Positions 21,007 through 21,113 of a stretch of DNA of 21,113 bases are shown here, one piece after another; position 1 is the stretch's first letter, and every line of letters begins with the position of its first letter. A program made the position numbers and the translations under genes. Source of the stretch: an uncultured Faecalibacterium sp. (GTDB lineage Bacteria > Bacillota > Clostridia > Oscillospirales > Ruminococcaceae). The notes under the pieces were generated by a model. It saw only the letters and a list, made by a program, of their open reading frames with translations. It was not told the DNA's origin and ran no database searches. The stretch covers positions 1 to 21,113 of the forward strand of contig CAAFSR010000403.1 of the NCBI GenBank assembly GCA_900765705.1, in the 5' to 3' direction.

Positions 21007-21113
21007 TTATGCTTCGGCGTCCGCGCCGTTTTCCAGCTTGCCCAGATACCGCCACAGGGTGGTGCGGCTGATGCCCAGCTGCCGGGCGGCGGCGGCGCGG
21101 TTGCCGCCGTGGG
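21007..21113 (-). CDS. C-terminal Fis-type helix-turn-helix of a regulator (5' part outside window)
   Basis: The last 35 residues, ending at TAA, read HGGNRAAAARQLGISRTT, then LWRYLGKLENGADAEA. This is the HTH_8 (Fis) motif found at the end of sigma-54-dependent activators such as PrpR/NtrC types. Most of the protein lies outside the window, so the sensor and AAA+ domains cannot be checked. Confidence 0.8.
   Translation of the reverse strand, partial: HGGNRAAAARQLGISRTTLWRYLGKLENGADAEA

Overview
The window looks like a chromosome segment of a low-GC-phylum but GC-rich gut Clostridia, most plausibly Faecalibacterium or a close Oscillospiraceae relative. The support is RNase Y, strong AGGAGG ribosome sites, a Pst operon with a lipoprotein PstS, and GC-rich coding broken by an AT-richer island. 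The species is inference; no rRNA is present.

Positions 1-12147 are ordinary core chromosome. They hold the end of a tyrosine phosphatase, rny (RNase Y) behind its own sigma-A promoter and long leader, a small lipoprotein, and on the minus strand sstT, a GNAT acetyltransferase and a short AraC-type DNA-binding protein. A complete minus-strand phosphate uptake locus follows (pstS, pstC, pstA, pstB, phoU), then two further twin-arginine-type lipoproteins. Two things here are not explained by genes: three hairpins with the same architecture and an identical TGCG loop, and a structured RNA candidate between pstS and pstC whose base pairs fit the strand opposite to the pst genes.

Positions 12148-19795 are a tRNA-Lys gene and a ~7.6 kb integrated element. 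The left end has the intact tRNA-Lys(UUU) followed by an element-supplied terminator. The right end has an exact 50-bp copy of the tRNA 3' part, preceded by a damaged copy of the 5' part and followed by what looks like the original tRNA terminator. Inside, in order, are a tyrosine recombinase translationally close to a PD-(D/E)XK nuclease-like gene, a divergent XRE repressor, a promoter driving two exported proteins, a serine recombinase under a palindromic site, a superfamily 2 helicase and an HNH endonuclease. No capsid, portal or relaxase gene is visible, so this looks like a satellite-like or decayed integrative element rather than a full phage or conjugative element.

The most interesting signal is in the last two element genes. 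The helicase frame is broken by three stops and the HNH/NUMOD frame by two. All five are TAG, the protein similarity runs straight through each, and the genes finish with TGA and TAA. This is either amber recoding or readthrough (an origin in a TAG-recoded phage is possible) or gene decay; an ACG where the helicase start codon should be supports decay. No suppressor tRNA is visible in the window.

Positions 19796-21113 return to chromosome: an alpha/beta hydrolase and the C-terminal helix-turn-helix of a Fis-type regulator, both on the minus strand.
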